Shown here: one piece after another, positions 6,393-15,572 of the stretch
Layout: each line of letters starts with the position of its first letter
Numbering within the stretch: the first letter of the stretch is position 1
Assembly (NCBI GenBank): GCA_036311285.1
Contig: JAXJQF010000081.1
Coordinates: 11,011-75,010 of the forward strand
From: JAXJQF01 sp036311285
Lineage (GTDB): Bacteria; Pseudomonadota; Gammaproteobacteria; Enterobacterales; Succinivibrionaceae
Length of the DNA: 64,000 nt
Reading direction: 5' to 3'
Notes under the pieces: model-generated
Seen by the model: the letters and a program-made list of their open reading frames with translations, nothing else
The model's database searches: none
Told to the model about the DNA's origin: nothing
Made by a program: the position numbers and the translations under genes

Positions 6393-9272
6393 CTATTTCA
6401 TTCTATCTAAATAATCCACAACTAAATATTGGGCATGCTGGATTTGAGCAACAGTTAATTGTAACGCCACCTCATCTCTCAGACATTGAGCATCTGGGAA
6501 AAAATTAGAATTTATAGTTGCAAGTACACTCCACATATATGCATCTACTAAGCTTGGAGACAAACCTCCTGTTCCATTCTTAAACATCTTAGCTAACTCA
6601 TACTGAGCAACCGAATCTCCATTTCTCGCAGCTGTCGTAAATAAATCCGCTGCGTGAATCAAATTCTTTTCACAATACTCCCCTTCAACTAATAACTTGC
6701 CTAGCATTGTTGCCGATTTGATGTGATTTTGTTTTATTGCATTATCTAAATAATTTAACGCAAGCTGTGGATTTTGTTTTACATTTTTTCCTTTAATATA
6801 TTCTGTAGCTAAAAAGTACTGCGCGTCTGCATTTCCTTGTTCTGCAGCAATCTGCATTAGTTCTATTACTTTTGTAATGCTGCTATTTTCAATTCTTCCT
6901 TCTATACGAAGATTTGCATATACATATGCACAATCTGCTTCATTTTTATCAACACCAAGCTCTAACCAACGAACTGCTTCTGAAATATTATTTAATTTTT
7001 TTAAATATACATTTGCAATTAAAAGACAAGCATTCCAATGATTAGATGATACTAATTTTCTGTAATAACGAATAGCTTTTTCATAGTGATGAACACTATC
7101 ATATTGTTCATAAATTTTACCGATAGCTTCGTATGACAGAACATGTCCCTTTCCTGCAGCTGTCTTAAAATAGTCTAAAGCATGTTCTAAATCTACACTT
7201 GCAGCGTATCCATCTCTATGACACACACCTTGCATATGAATAGCTGGGGGATAACCATTTTGGGCTGACATTCTAAAATAGTCATATGCTCTATTATAAT
7301 TTTTAGCAACATACACTCCATCAAAATATAACTTTCCTAATTCATACATTGATTCAAAGTTACCTAGATCTGATGAATTTTCTAATAAGGTAATAGCCTT
7401 TGCATAATTCTTTTCAATTCCGATACCTGAAAAATAAAGCTTTGATAATAAAAACATTGCTCTCGAATTCTTGTTTTCGACTTCCTTTTGTAAAAGACTT
7501 ATAGCACTATCATAATTATGTGTAGTGTTTTCACTATTTAAATAAAACTCTGCTAATTCAATAACAGCATCCTTATCATTTTCTTTTGCAGCCTCTGCTA
7601 AAAATTTTTCTGCAAGAGTGATATGCTTAGGACAACCTATCCCTTTTAAATAACATAAACCTAATTGATATTTTGCTTTTGAATAATTTTTTTCTTTAGC
7701 TTGTAAAAATAAATTAAATGCTTTTTCATTATCATTCAAAACACCACGACCATTCTTATACATAAGAGCTAAATTATACATAGCCTCTGCATTGCCATTT
7801 TTTACAGCACTATCGTACCATTTTATTGCTTGTGACAAATCAGCATCAATATTTGATCCTTTTTCATAAAGCTTTGCCATTTCTACTTGAGCTTCTATGC
7901 ATCCATGAATAGCAGCCAGCTTTAACCATTTTAATGAACTATTGATATCTGAAACAACCCCAATTCCATCCCTATACATCATAGATAAAAACATCTCAGC
8001 ATTTTTAAAGCCATGCTCTGCTGACTTTTCAATATAATCAAATGCTAATCTATACTTTTTGTAATATGGTGATTCAGGATTACTTCTATACCAAGAATAT
8101 CTACTTTTACCTTGTAATAATCCTCTTTCCTTCTCGATATCATTATCAGCTTCATTTTTTATAATTAAGCCAAATTCATACATTGCATAGTAGTTTCCGG
8201 ATTCGGCCGCTATTTTAAACCAACGTCTTGATAATGTATTTTCATTAGAACTTTCATTTCTTCTACAAATACAAGCAAACTTGTATTGTGCATCACTGTG
8301 ACCTAATTCTGCAGCTTTATTATAGAGAAAAGCAGCTTTATCCTCTAATTTTGCTACCCCTTTACCGTTATCATAAAGCTCTGCAAGCATGTAGATTGCG
8401 TCTTTTTCGTTTTGCTTAGCAGCGATAGATAACAACTCTATAGCTTCTTGTTTCTTATCCTCATCTAAATATAACTTTGCTAATTCTTTATTTGCCTCTA
8501 CAACTCCATTGTTAATTGCTTCTTGAAAGTACTCTTTTGCCTTATTTACATCTCGATCAACAATTTCTCCGCTTAAAATAATTTTGCCAAGTATATGATA
8601 AGCACACGGATACAAAGTTTTTATTTTTTCGAGCTTTTGAATTCCTAAGGATGGATTATAAAATCCTAATTTTTTATCACAATATATGTCAGCTAATTTA
8701 CTTATAGCATTAATTACTCCATATTCAGCAGCTCTACTTATCCACAAGACACCTTGTAACAAATCCTTTTTTACTATATCCCCCTCTAGGAACAAATTAC
8801 CTAATTCATATTGTGCTACGGAGTTCCCTTTTTGAGCTGCTCTTTCTAACCAAAATACACCATCTCTATTGTTGCCTTCATCTAAATTATAATGAGCTAA
8901 ATCATACATAGCAAAAAGATCACCCTGAATCGCTTTTTGCTGTAAAGAAGATAAATGAGACTCATTTATTTCGGATACTTCTTCAAAATCTACATTTTCT
9001 TCCTTTTTTTCTAAAATATTAACATTTGAGTCACCAAAATGACGAAGTTTGTACAGCGCAGGTAAATACCCTGCATGAGCACTCTTTTCTAATAATTCTT
9101 TTGCAGACAACGTACTTATAGGTAAACTTTTCCCATCATGAATCATGTTACCTAAATAAAACATCGCTTCTGGGTCGCCTTTATTAACAAGTTGACCAAA
9201 AATTATGCTTGCTTGTTCGTAATTACCACTACGATAAGCTACCTTGCCTTGCTCTATACTTACTTCTTCCAT
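6393..9272 (-). CDS. Large Sel1-repeat (TPR-like) protein
   Basis: A 959-residue protein made almost wholly of Sel1-like repeats of about 36 residues, roughly twenty of them, for example AMYNLALMYKNGRGV, SAQYELGNLFLEGDIV and AQYELAKMFKNGTGG. Such helical solenoids act as protein-binding scaffolds. There is no signal peptide or membrane segment, so a cytosolic place is likely. It stands alone: rsmD converges on one side and rsmJ is 101 bases upstream, behind its own terminator. Its binding partner cannot be told from the sequence. Base and codon use look like the neighbours. Confidence 0.85.
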   Translation of the reverse strand: MEEVSIEQGKVAYRSGNYEQASIIFGQLVNKGDPEAMFYLGNMIHDGKSLPISTLSAKELLEKSAHAGYLPALYKLRHFGDSNVNILEKKEENVDFEEVSEINESHLSSLQQKAIQGDLFAMYDLAHYNLDEGNNRDGVFWLERAAQKGNSVAQYELGNLFLEGDIVKKDLLQGVLWISRAAEYGVINAISKLADIYCDKKLGFYNPSLGIQKLEKIKTLYPCAYHILGKIILSGEIVDRDVNKAKEYFQEAINNGVVEANKELAKLYLDEDKKQEAIELLSIAAKQNEKDAIYMLAELYDNGKGVAKLEDKAAFLYNKAAELGHSDAQYKFACICRRNESSNENTLSRRWFKIAAESGNYYAMYEFGLIIKNEADNDIEKERGLLQGKSRYSWYRSNPESPYYKKYRLAFDYIEKSAEHGFKNAEMFLSMMYRDGIGVVSDINSSLKWLKLAAIHGCIEAQVEMAKLYEKGSNIDADLSQAIKWYDSAVKNGNAEAMYNLALMYKNGRGVLNDNEKAFNLFLQAKEKNYSKAKYQLGLCYLKGIGCPKHITLAEKFLAEAAKENDKDAVIELAEFYLNSENTTHNYDSAISLLQKEVENKNSRAMFLLSKLYFSGIGIEKNYAKAITLLENSSDLGNFESMYELGKLYFDGVYVAKNYNRAYDYFRMSAQNGYPPAIHMQGVCHRDGYAASVDLEHALDYFKTAAGKGHVLSYEAIGKIYEQYDSVHHYEKAIRYYRKLVSSNHWNACLLIANVYLKKLNNISEAVRWLELGVDKNEADCAYVYANLRIEGRIENSSITKVIELMQIAAEQGNADAQYFLATEYIKGKNVKQNPQLALNYLDNAIKQNHIKSATMLGKLLVEGEYCEKNLIHAADLFTTAARNGDSVAQYELAKMFKNGTGGLSPSLVDAYMWSVLATINSNFFPDAQCLRDEVALQLTVAQIQHAQYLVVDYLDRMK

Positions 9273-9323
9273 CTTGTTCTCTTATTTTTACATCCATATA
9301 TGAATAGTTTAACTATAAAGACA

Positions 9324-9353
9324 AAAAAAACAGTTAACTAAGACTGTTTTTTT
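9324..9353 (-). terminator. Rho-independent terminator of the leftward LysM-to-rsmJ run
   Basis: An 11-bp stem (aaaaaaacagt at 9324-9334 with actgttttttt at 9343-9353) with an 8-base loop lies about 20 bases beyond the rsmJ stop. On the - strand the stem runs into a T tract. Confidence 0.75.
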
Positions 9354-9373
9354 AATTTTCTGACAAATGAAGT

Positions 9374-10114
9374 TTAATTAACATAAATATCAAATCTATG
9401 TCCTTTTGAGAGAACATTTGACGAAACAACATCTAAAGGAGGAGCCCATTTAGGATTTTTCATTACAACTTTTAAGTTAGTTATTTCTTTTGCACGTTGA
9501 AACAATTGCATTACATCATCATCCTGTCCAACAAGCTCATGAAATACTTGCATATCCTTTTTTACTAGAGCTGATTTCACTTTTTCAGGATACATTGGAT
9601 CAATATATACTACGTCCGGATTCAATTCACCATCGTATTCATATATCGTATGTTTATCCTCTAAGATTAAGTTATTCCTTATCAATTCAGATATATCTGT
9701 TTCAGAATTGACTGCACGCTCAATCCCATTTTTAAGTAATAGTCTAACAATAGGATTTCGTTCAAACATATGAACCTGTGCTCCGTTACAAGCAAGGATA
9801 AACGCATCCCTTGCAAGTCCTGCTGTTGCATCAAAAATTACTGGATTTTTCTTTTTTCCAAAGCATGCTTTAACAACAAACTCTTTCCCATTTACAAATT
9901 TTCTTCTATGGTCAAGTTTACCATTAACAAAATCAACAAAAACAGGCTTCATTTTCATATCAGCAACAGTTACAACTGAAATAATATTATCCTCAATTGT
10001 TATAACTAAAGGTGACTTTGTTTTATATGCTCGACATAACTCGATATCTTCTATGTATTGTTTTGCACAATCTTTATCAATAATATTAATTTGTAAAGGA
10101 AATAAATTGCTCAT
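9374..10114 (-). CDS. rsmJ: 16S rRNA (guanine(1516)-N(2))-methyltransferase RsmJ
   Basis: SAM-dependent methyltransferase that modifies G1516 of 16S rRNA. Family marks include the SAM site region VIFDATAGLARDAF, the catalytic DPMYPEK, and the C-terminal MKNPKWAPP and GHRFDIYV. The 246 residues match the family. Its ATG overlaps the aroE stop by one base (TAATG), so translation is likely coupled. It is last in the leftward run that starts at tsaC or purE. Confidence 0.92.
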   Translation of the reverse strand: MSNLFPLQINIIDKDCAKQYIEDIELCRAYKTKSPLVITIEDNIISVVTVADMKMKPVFVDFVNGKLDHRRKFVNGKEFVVKACFGKKKNPVIFDATAGLARDAFILACNGAQVHMFERNPIVRLLLKNGIERAVNSETDISELIRNNLILEDKHTIYEYDGELNPDVVYIDPMYPEKVKSALVKKDMQVFHELVGQDDDVMQLFQRAKEITNLKVVMKNPKWAPPLDVVSSNVLSKGHRFDIYVN

Positions 10115-10935
10115 TAAACCAAGGCTCTCACTTTTGCAATAATATCTTTACCATCAGGCAAAACACCGTGCCACAATTGGAAACTTAATGCAGCTTGACC
10201 TACTAACATACCTAACCCATCAGAGACATTATCCTTTGAAACACCTTGTTCTACACACCATTTCAAAAATGAAGTTTCTCCGCTTGATGTATACATAAGA
10301 TCATAACAACAAGTATTTAATTTAAAAATTTGTTTAGAAATTGATGGAACATGATTAGATAAACTTAATGATGTTGCATTTATTACAATATCATATTTCT
10401 TATCCAAATCATTTGTTGATTCTAAAGTACCAACTGAAATAGAAGGATAATCCTCTTGAATGAGCTTAGCTTTCTCAAATGTTCTATTTATCAAAGAAAT
10501 ACTCTTTGGATTAAGCTCTAATATTGGCCCTAGTATGCCTCTGCTTGCCCCTCCTGCACCTATAATAAGGATATCTTTATCTGCAAGCTCCCAACCTAAA
10601 CGTTTAAAATCCCAGACAATGCCGTCGCCATCTGTATTATCACCAACAACCTTTCCATTTTCAAAAAATTTTAAGGTATTTACAGCTTTTGCTTTTTTAG
10701 CTCTGTCAGTTAATTCTGTAGCATAAGCATATGCTTGCTCTTTAAATGGAACAGTTATATTTAAGCCTAGTCCACCGTTCTCCCTAAACTTATCCACACA
10801 TTGAACAAAACCATCTAAAGGACATAACAGGAAGTCATATATTAATTCAATATTTGTCTCTATGGAAAACTCTTTATGAATAAACGGTGATTTACTATGT
10901 TTTATAGGATTTCCTAATACTGCAAATTTTTTCAT
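10114..10935 (-). CDS. aroE: Shikimate dehydrogenase AroE
   Basis: NADPH-dependent reduction of 3-dehydroshikimate to shikimate in the chorismate pathway, which also feeds menaquinone synthesis here. The 273 residues show the substrate site KHSKSPFIH, the catalytic lysine in ITVPFKEQ, NTDGDG, and the nucleotide-binding GAGGASRG. It lies 4 bases after tsaC and overlaps rsmJ by one base. The tsaC-aroE pair is a conserved gammaproteobacterial arrangement. Confidence 0.96.
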   Translation of the reverse strand: MKKFAVLGNPIKHSKSPFIHKEFSIETNIELIYDFLLCPLDGFVQCVDKFRENGGLGLNITVPFKEQAYAYATELTDRAKKAKAVNTLKFFENGKVVGDNTDGDGIVWDFKRLGWELADKDILIIGAGGASRGILGPILELNPKSISLINRTFEKAKLIQEDYPSISVGTLESTNDLDKKYDIVINATSLSLSNHVPSISKQIFKLNTCCYDLMYTSSGETSFLKWCVEQGVSKDNVSDGLGMLVGQAALSFQLWHGVLPDGKDIIAKVRALV

Positions 10936-10939
10936 AATA

Positions 10940-11503
10940 CTATCTCAATACTTCACCTGTTAACAAATTAACAATAGATGTTGTGTTTTGTAATCCTTCG
11001 ACCTTATCATCTAAAATAAAATCAATCAGATTTTCAAAACGTGTTCGAACCATATCATATGTAAGCAAAGGCTGTTCCCCTGTAACATTACAGCTTGTCG
11101 ATATGATTGGCTTACCATATAAATTACAAAGCTTACAAATTGTTGGATTAGAACTAACTCTTATAGCAACTGTATCCTTATATCCTGTAATGCTTTTAGG
11201 TACTTTATCTGACGCAGGAACAATAAATGTATATGGTCCAGGCCATTTACTTAATAAATGGTCTATATGTTTTTTAGATAAAGAATCTAAAGCAATTAAA
11301 TCTTTAGCTTGTTCAAAAGAAGCACAAACTAAAATCATACCTTTTGCTAAAGGTCTATTCTTTATTAATAAAATTTTTTCAACAACATCATTATTAAAAG
11401 GATCACCACCTATTCCATACACACTTTCTGTAGGATAAGCAATTACTCCACCACTTTTAATAACATCTACAGCCTTCTGATAATCTATATCGATATTTAG
11501 CAT
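10940..11503 (-). CDS. tsaC: Threonylcarbamoyl-AMP synthase TsaC
   Basis: Makes L-threonylcarbamoyladenylate from threonine, bicarbonate and ATP for the t6A37 modification of tRNAs that read ANN codons. The 187-residue YrdC/Sua5-type domain has PTESVYGIGGDPFN, KNRPLAKGMILV and SCNVTGEQP, and lacks the Sua5 extension. It overlaps the end of purE by 7 bases and is followed by aroE 4 bases on. Confidence 0.95.
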   Translation of the reverse strand: MLNIDIDYQKAVDVIKSGGVIAYPTESVYGIGGDPFNNDVVEKILLIKNRPLAKGMILVCASFEQAKDLIALDSLSKKHIDHLLSKWPGPYTFIVPASDKVPKSITGYKDTVAIRVSSNPTICKLCNLYGKPIISTSCNVTGEQPLLTYDMVRTRFENLIDFILDDKVEGLQNTTSIVNLLTGEVLR

Positions 11504-12000
11504 AATTTTTCTTGTAAAGCTTTATCTTTTGCAATTACATCTTCTGCACACTGCTGTCTTTCTTGTCTTAATTTTTCAGATAAATCATCATCTGCCACTG
11601 CAATAATTTGAGCAGCTAAATACCCGGCATTTTTTGCTCCTGCCTTACCAACAGCAACTGTAGCAACAGGAATACCACCTGGCATCATAACTGTTGAATA
11701 TAAAGCATCAACTCCATTTAAAGGACCACAATCTACAGGAATACCAATTACTGGCTTAACTGTCATAGCAGCAACAGCTCCCGCTAAATGAGCTGCCAAA
11801 CCTGCTGCACATATAAACACCTTACATCCTCTTGCTTCAGCGTCTTTTACATAATTTTTTGTAACTTCTGGTGTACGATGGGCTGAGGTGATTTTTACTT
11901 CATACTTCACATTAAACTTATTTAAAACTTCTAAAGTGTTATTAACCAATGGAAGATCAGAATCTGACCCCATTAAAATTGCTACAAAATCATTAGACAT
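11497..12000 (-). CDS. purE: N5-carboxyaminoimidazole ribonucleotide mutase PurE
   Basis: Converts N5-CAIR to CAIR in purine synthesis. Class I marks include MGSDSDLP and the SAHRTPE active-site stretch; 167 residues. I start at the ATG preceded by AAGGTGG at five bases; an in-frame GTG nine bases upstream lies inside that site. The usual partner purK is absent from this locus. The core ([27 protein letters not shown]) departs from the E. coli form and, from memory, resembles PurE of anaerobes outside the class. That is a suggestion only. Confidence 0.93.
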   Translation of the reverse strand: MSNDFVAILMGSDSDLPLVNNTLEVLNKFNVKYEVKITSAHRTPEVTKNYVKDAEARGCKVFICAAGLAAHLAGAVAAMTVKPVIGIPVDCGPLNGVDALYSTVMMPGGIPVATVAVGKAGAKNAGYLAAQIIAVADDDLSEKLRQERQQCAEDVIAKDKALQEKLC

Positions 12001-12042
12001 ACAAACCACCTTTTTTAAAACATTAAACCTTTAAATACAATA

Positions 12043-12582
12043 TTACTTTTGAATTAAAACCTTACATTTACAATTCAAACACTCACGAACTATGTTCTTA
12101 GAATAATTTTTTTCAGACATATATGGGTATGAACAATTTTCACATTTAAGTTTTTTAATTTTGCTAAAACAACTAAACGTACAATTTGGATAATTAGAAC
12201 ATCCCCAATATTGCTTATTATATCTATTTTTCTTTACAATCAAATCACCTTTTTTACAAATAGGGCAATTAATTTTTTCCTTAGTATCCTTATGTACAAA
12301 ATCACAGTTAGGATAATTTGTACAACCTATGAACATCCCATAACGTCCATTTTTTACGGCTAATATTCCTTCACATTTAGGACACTTTACTCCTTCTAAA
12401 ATCTTTTCAGTAGTCACATTAGACTTAAAAGGTAATGGCACTATGTATTTACAACTAGGAAAAGTTGAACATCCTAAAAATAAACCTTTATTGGATGATA
12501 TAATCTTTAGACGAGAACCACAATTAGGACAAGAAGTAATCTCATTTACTTCTTTCTCTATTTCTTCAAAACTATCTAACAT
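12043..12582 (-). CDS. Topoisomerase I-like zinc finger protein (YrdD family)
   Basis: A 179-residue protein built of four C4 zinc ribbons like those at the C-terminus of DNA topoisomerase I. Examples are CPNCGSRLKI with CSTFPSCKY, CPKCEGIL with CTNYPNCDF, CPICKKGD with CSNYPNCTF, and a last, more degenerate one (CENCSYPY). It has no topoisomerase catalytic domain. E. coli YrdD sits in the same neighbourhood next to tsaC. Nucleic-acid binding is likely; the exact role is not known. It lies 42 bases upstream of the purE ATG in the same direction. Confidence 0.88.
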   Translation of the reverse strand: MLDSFEEIEKEVNEITSCPNCGSRLKIISSNKGLFLGCSTFPSCKYIVPLPFKSNVTTEKILEGVKCPKCEGILAVKNGRYGMFIGCTNYPNCDFVHKDTKEKINCPICKKGDLIVKKNRYNKQYWGCSNYPNCTFSCFSKIKKLKCENCSYPYMSEKNYSKNIVRECLNCKCKVLIQK

Positions 12583-12590
12583 AAATAAAA

Positions 12591-12616
12591 AAGGTCATAA
12601 TATAAATTATGACCTT
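12591..12616 (-). terminator. Rho-independent terminator of the LysM gene
   Basis: A 10-bp perfect stem (aaggtcataa at 12591-12600 with ttatgacctt at 12607-12616) and a 6-base loop. On the - strand the stem is followed by a run of six T. It separates the LysM gene from the zinc finger gene. Confidence 0.8.
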
Positions 12617-12634
12617 ATCCTTAAACATTACAAA

Positions 12635-13669
12635 TTATGGTTGTAAAGCCTTGTACCCTACAGAAACAGAATCCTTTGCTTTCATGATGATTGCTAATGA
12701 AACATTTTCGTATGTACGATATACCATAACTTGACCAATTAATTCATTTGGTAACTTGTTTTCTGAACTTGCAGTCATACGCTTAGCAAGACCGTCAAAT
12801 TCTGCATACTTATTAGAAGAAACATCTCTACCAGTAATTTGCTTACCTTCTCTCATAATCGAGAAAACATCACCAGGTGTAACACCGTCTTTGCTTCCTT
12901 TTCCTAGCATAACAGTATCATATTGACCTGCAACCTTTCCATCAAGTCCTAGAGAAACTACACTAGTATCAACCTTCGCAGCTTTTGGAACAAAGTATAA
13001 ATTATTACCAGCGAAATCATTTAATGGTAATAGATAATCGCCTCTTTGAACTGCACTCTTGTTTTTAACAATAAATGCTTTTGTTAAGTTATTTGCCTCA
13101 CCATCTGCTGTAACAATAACACCTACAAAGATAGCCTTATAACCTAACTCTTTACCTTCTTCATCCTTTATTAAGTCACCTTTATGGTATACACCATATT
13201 GTGTACCTTTAACAACGTTACCCTTTACATAAACATTTTCAGTTTCTGCAATTAATTCTCTGCCGTCATTATTACCAAAAACATAAGGTAAAGCGTCACA
13301 ATCTAAAGGTAAAACCGTATCAGCTAATAAGAAAGGTTGAACTTTTGATGAGTCAACTGTAGGAATAGGATTACCTTTTTTAACTGCTGGTGTAGCTCTT
13401 TGAACATATGGTTTACCATCAACCCATACTAATGTTAAAACATCACCTGGATAAATCCAATGAGGATCATTAATCTGAGGATTAACATTCCAAATTTTTG
13501 GCCAATACCATGGCTTCTTTAAAAACTTACCTGAAATATCCCATAAAGTATCGCCTTTCTGAACTACATACTTTGTCGGATGATTTTCCTTAACCTCTAA
13601 TACATCCGCATTTACAAAAGATGCTAATAAAAGAGTCCCAACAAATATTCCAATTTTTTTAAGTATCAT
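12635..13669 (-). CDS. Secreted LysM-domain protein
   Basis: Periplasmic or envelope protein with a signal peptide (about 1-21, ending ASFVNA) and one LysM domain (about 33-82: YVVQKGDTLWDISGKFL to WIYPGDVLTLV) that should bind peptidoglycan. The remaining 250 residues are the conserved tail of the family found beside def in many gammaproteobacteria; its function is not settled. The gene is divergent from def over a 435-base gap and ends in its own terminator. The dprA and smg genes that usually lie beyond it are missing. Confidence 0.85.
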   Translation of the reverse strand: MILKKIGIFVGTLLLASFVNADVLEVKENHPTKYVVQKGDTLWDISGKFLKKPWYWPKIWNVNPQINDPHWIYPGDVLTLVWVDGKPYVQRATPAVKKGNPIPTVDSSKVQPFLLADTVLPLDCDALPYVFGNNDGRELIAETENVYVKGNVVKGTQYGVYHKGDLIKDEEGKELGYKAIFVGVIVTADGEANNLTKAFIVKNKSAVQRGDYLLPLNDFAGNNLYFVPKAAKVDTSVVSLGLDGKVAGQYDTVMLGKGSKDGVTPGDVFSIMREGKQITGRDVSSNKYAEFDGLAKRMTASSENKLPNELIGQVMVYRTYENVSLAIIMKAKDSVSVGYKALQP

Positions 13670-14104
13670 AAGAAATCCCTGCTAACATTACATAAATTTG
13701 AAACAAATTCACTACATCAATAATGCAATGTAATGTTTCAAATAAATGAATATTACATTATATTAAAATGTTTTGATAATAATCTAATTTAATAGATTAA
13801 ATCTAACAATGAAATACATCAATACATATATTGATTTTTTTAATTACTGATCACAATTTGTTAAAGTAATTATTTAAACTTTTGCTAAACGATATCTTAA
13901 ACGATTTTTTAATTTTTACTATTATTAAACACTATATATGTGTAATTTTTTTGTTAATTCTTAACATATACATCTAAATACATATATATGATATAATTTA
14001 GACTATATTTTTATAGAATTCCTCAACCTACTTTATAATTCTATAAACAAAAAATCATATTAAAATATTCACATTACACCGAAGATTTAAGAAAAGATAC
14101 AGCT
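13670..14104. other. Divergent promoter region between the LysM gene and def
   Basis: Very AT-rich 435-base gap with no credible open frame. It must hold the promoters for both divergent genes. Only the extended -10 upstream of def is clear enough to mark. The rest holds short AT-rich repeats without clear structure. Confidence 0.6.
13989..13997 (+). promoter_or_regulatory. Extended -10 promoter element for def-fmt-rsmB-trkA
   Basis: A perfect TGnTATAAT (tgatataat) lies about 108 bases upstream of def. No good -35 is seen at the right spacing, which is acceptable for an extended -10 promoter. Confidence 0.55.
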
Positions 14105-14635
14105 ATGTCACTATTAGAAATTTTATACTTCCCCGATGAACAATTAAGAAAGCCTTGCGAAACTGTTACAGTTTTTGATGAAAACTTAAGCAACAGCATA
14201 GCTGACATGTTTGAGACTATGTATGAAAACGAAGGCATCGGTCTTGCAGCTCCGCAGGTTGGAATTCATAAAAAAATATGTGTCATCGATATTGAAGGAA
14301 ACAAAGATCCTAAGGATCAATTAGTACTAATCAATCCGAAAATTACTGAAAAATCTGGAGAAACAGGAATTGACGAAGGATGCTTAAGTGTTCCTGGTTT
14401 AAGAGCTCATGTAGATAGAGCTTTAAAAATAAAAGTTACTGCCCAAAACTTAAAGGGTGAAGAATTTACAATTGATGCAGAAGAATTATTAGCTATTTGT
14501 ATCCAACACGAACTTGACCATTTAGACGGGAAGCTATTTATTGACTACCTATCACCTCTAAAGGTAAATTTATATAGAAAGAAAGCAGAAAAGCTTGCTA
14601 GAGAAAGAAAAAACCAAAGTAAAAATAAGGCATAA
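14105..14635 (+). CDS. def: Peptide deformylase Def
   Basis: Metalloenzyme that removes the formyl group from nascent proteins. All three family motifs are present: GIGLAAPQVG (about 43-52), EGCLSVPG with the metal-binding Cys (about 88-95), and QHELDHLDG with the two His ligands and catalytic Glu (about 131-139). The 176 residues are normal. First gene of the def-fmt-rsmB-trkA-trkH run; fmt starts one base after its stop. Confidence 0.97.
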   Translation: MSLLEILYFPDEQLRKPCETVTVFDENLSNSIADMFETMYENEGIGLAAPQVGIHKKICVIDIEGNKDPKDQLVLINPKITEKSGETGIDEGCLSVPGLRAHVDRALKIKVTAQNLKGEEFTIDAEELLAICIQHELDHLDGKLFIDYLSPLKVNLYRKKAEKLARERKNQSKNKA

Positions 14636-14636
14636 A

Positions 14637-15572
14637 ATGAGAATTGTTTTCGCAGGAACTCCTGATTTTGCAGCTACACACTTAAAAGCTCTTATTGACA
14701 ATAAATTTAATGTTGTAGCCGCGTACACACAACCTGACAGACCCAAGGGACGAGGTCATACTCTTGCTTATTCACCTGTAAAGGAAGTAGCTTTAAAAAA
14801 TGATATCCCTGTTTTTCAACCACTTAACTTCAAAAACGAAGAAGACATCAATCAATTAAAAGAGCTAAACGCTGACATAATGGTAGTGGTCGCTTACGGT
14901 ATTATTCTACCTAAAGCTGTTCTTGAAGCTGCTAAAAAAGGTTGTATAAACGTTCATGGTTCTATTTTACCGCGATGGAGAGGAGCTGCTCCTATTCAAA
15001 GGTCATTATTAGAAGGCGACAAGACAACTGGTGTAACAATAATCAAAATCAATGAAAAATTAGACGCAGGTGAAATGCTTTCAATTTCAGAAACAGAAAT
15101 TACAAATAGTGATACCTCTTCAAGTTTATATTTAAAATTAGAGCAATTAGGAGCAACTACTTTAATCAATACACTAAATAATATCGATGATTATCTAGCA
15201 AACGCTGTTAAGCAAGATGAATCCCTAGTTACATACGCTGCGAAATTAAACAAAGAAGAAGCAGAAATTACTTTTGAAGATACTGCAGAAATTATTCACA
15301 GAAAAATTAGAGGATATAATCCTTGGCCAATGGCTTATTTTATGTACAACAACCTAACCATTAAAATCCATGAATCTGAAGTTATTGATAGTTCGAGCAC
15401 ATTCAAGGAAACAGGGGTTATACACAATGTATCTAAAAATGGCTTAGATATTACTACAGCTAAAGGTATTATTAGACTAATTAAAATTCAACTACCAAAC
15501 AAAAAACCTATGTCATTAGTTGACATCTTAAATGGAAACAAAGAGCTATTTAAAACAGGTGGAAGACTTTAA
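14637..15572 (+). CDS. fmt: Methionyl-tRNA formyltransferase Fmt
   Basis: Formylates initiator Met-tRNA with 10-formyl-THF. The canonical start MRIVFAGTPDF lies one base after the def stop; an upstream in-frame ATG (14595) inside def is rejected. The active-site segment has VHGSILPRWRGAAP with the Asn-His-Asp-type catalytic set (INVHGS, LDAGEML). 311 residues, with the C-terminal OB-type tRNA-binding domain. The stop overlaps the rsmB ATG by one base. Confidence 0.97.
   Translation: MRIVFAGTPDFAATHLKALIDNKFNVVAAYTQPDRPKGRGHTLAYSPVKEVALKNDIPVFQPLNFKNEEDINQLKELNADIMVVVAYGIILPKAVLEAAKKGCINVHGSILPRWRGAAPIQRSLLEGDKTTGVTIIKINEKLDAGEMLSISETEITNSDTSSSLYLKLEQLGATTLINTLNNIDDYLANAVKQDESLVTYAAKLNKEEAEITFEDTAEIIHRKIRGYNPWPMAYFMYNNLTIKIHESEVIDSSSTFKETGVIHNVSKNGLDITTAKGIIRLIKIQLPNKKPMSLVDILNGNKELFKTGGRL

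Noticed and set aside
10983..11438. 151-codon open frame on the + strand
   Set aside because: It is fully antisense to tsaC, has no ribosome binding site and no recognisable domain; a shadow of the AT-rich codon pattern.
14595..14636. Upstream in-frame start for fmt inside def
   Set aside because: The canonical Fmt N-terminus begins at 14637; the extension is a basic run read from def in another frame.
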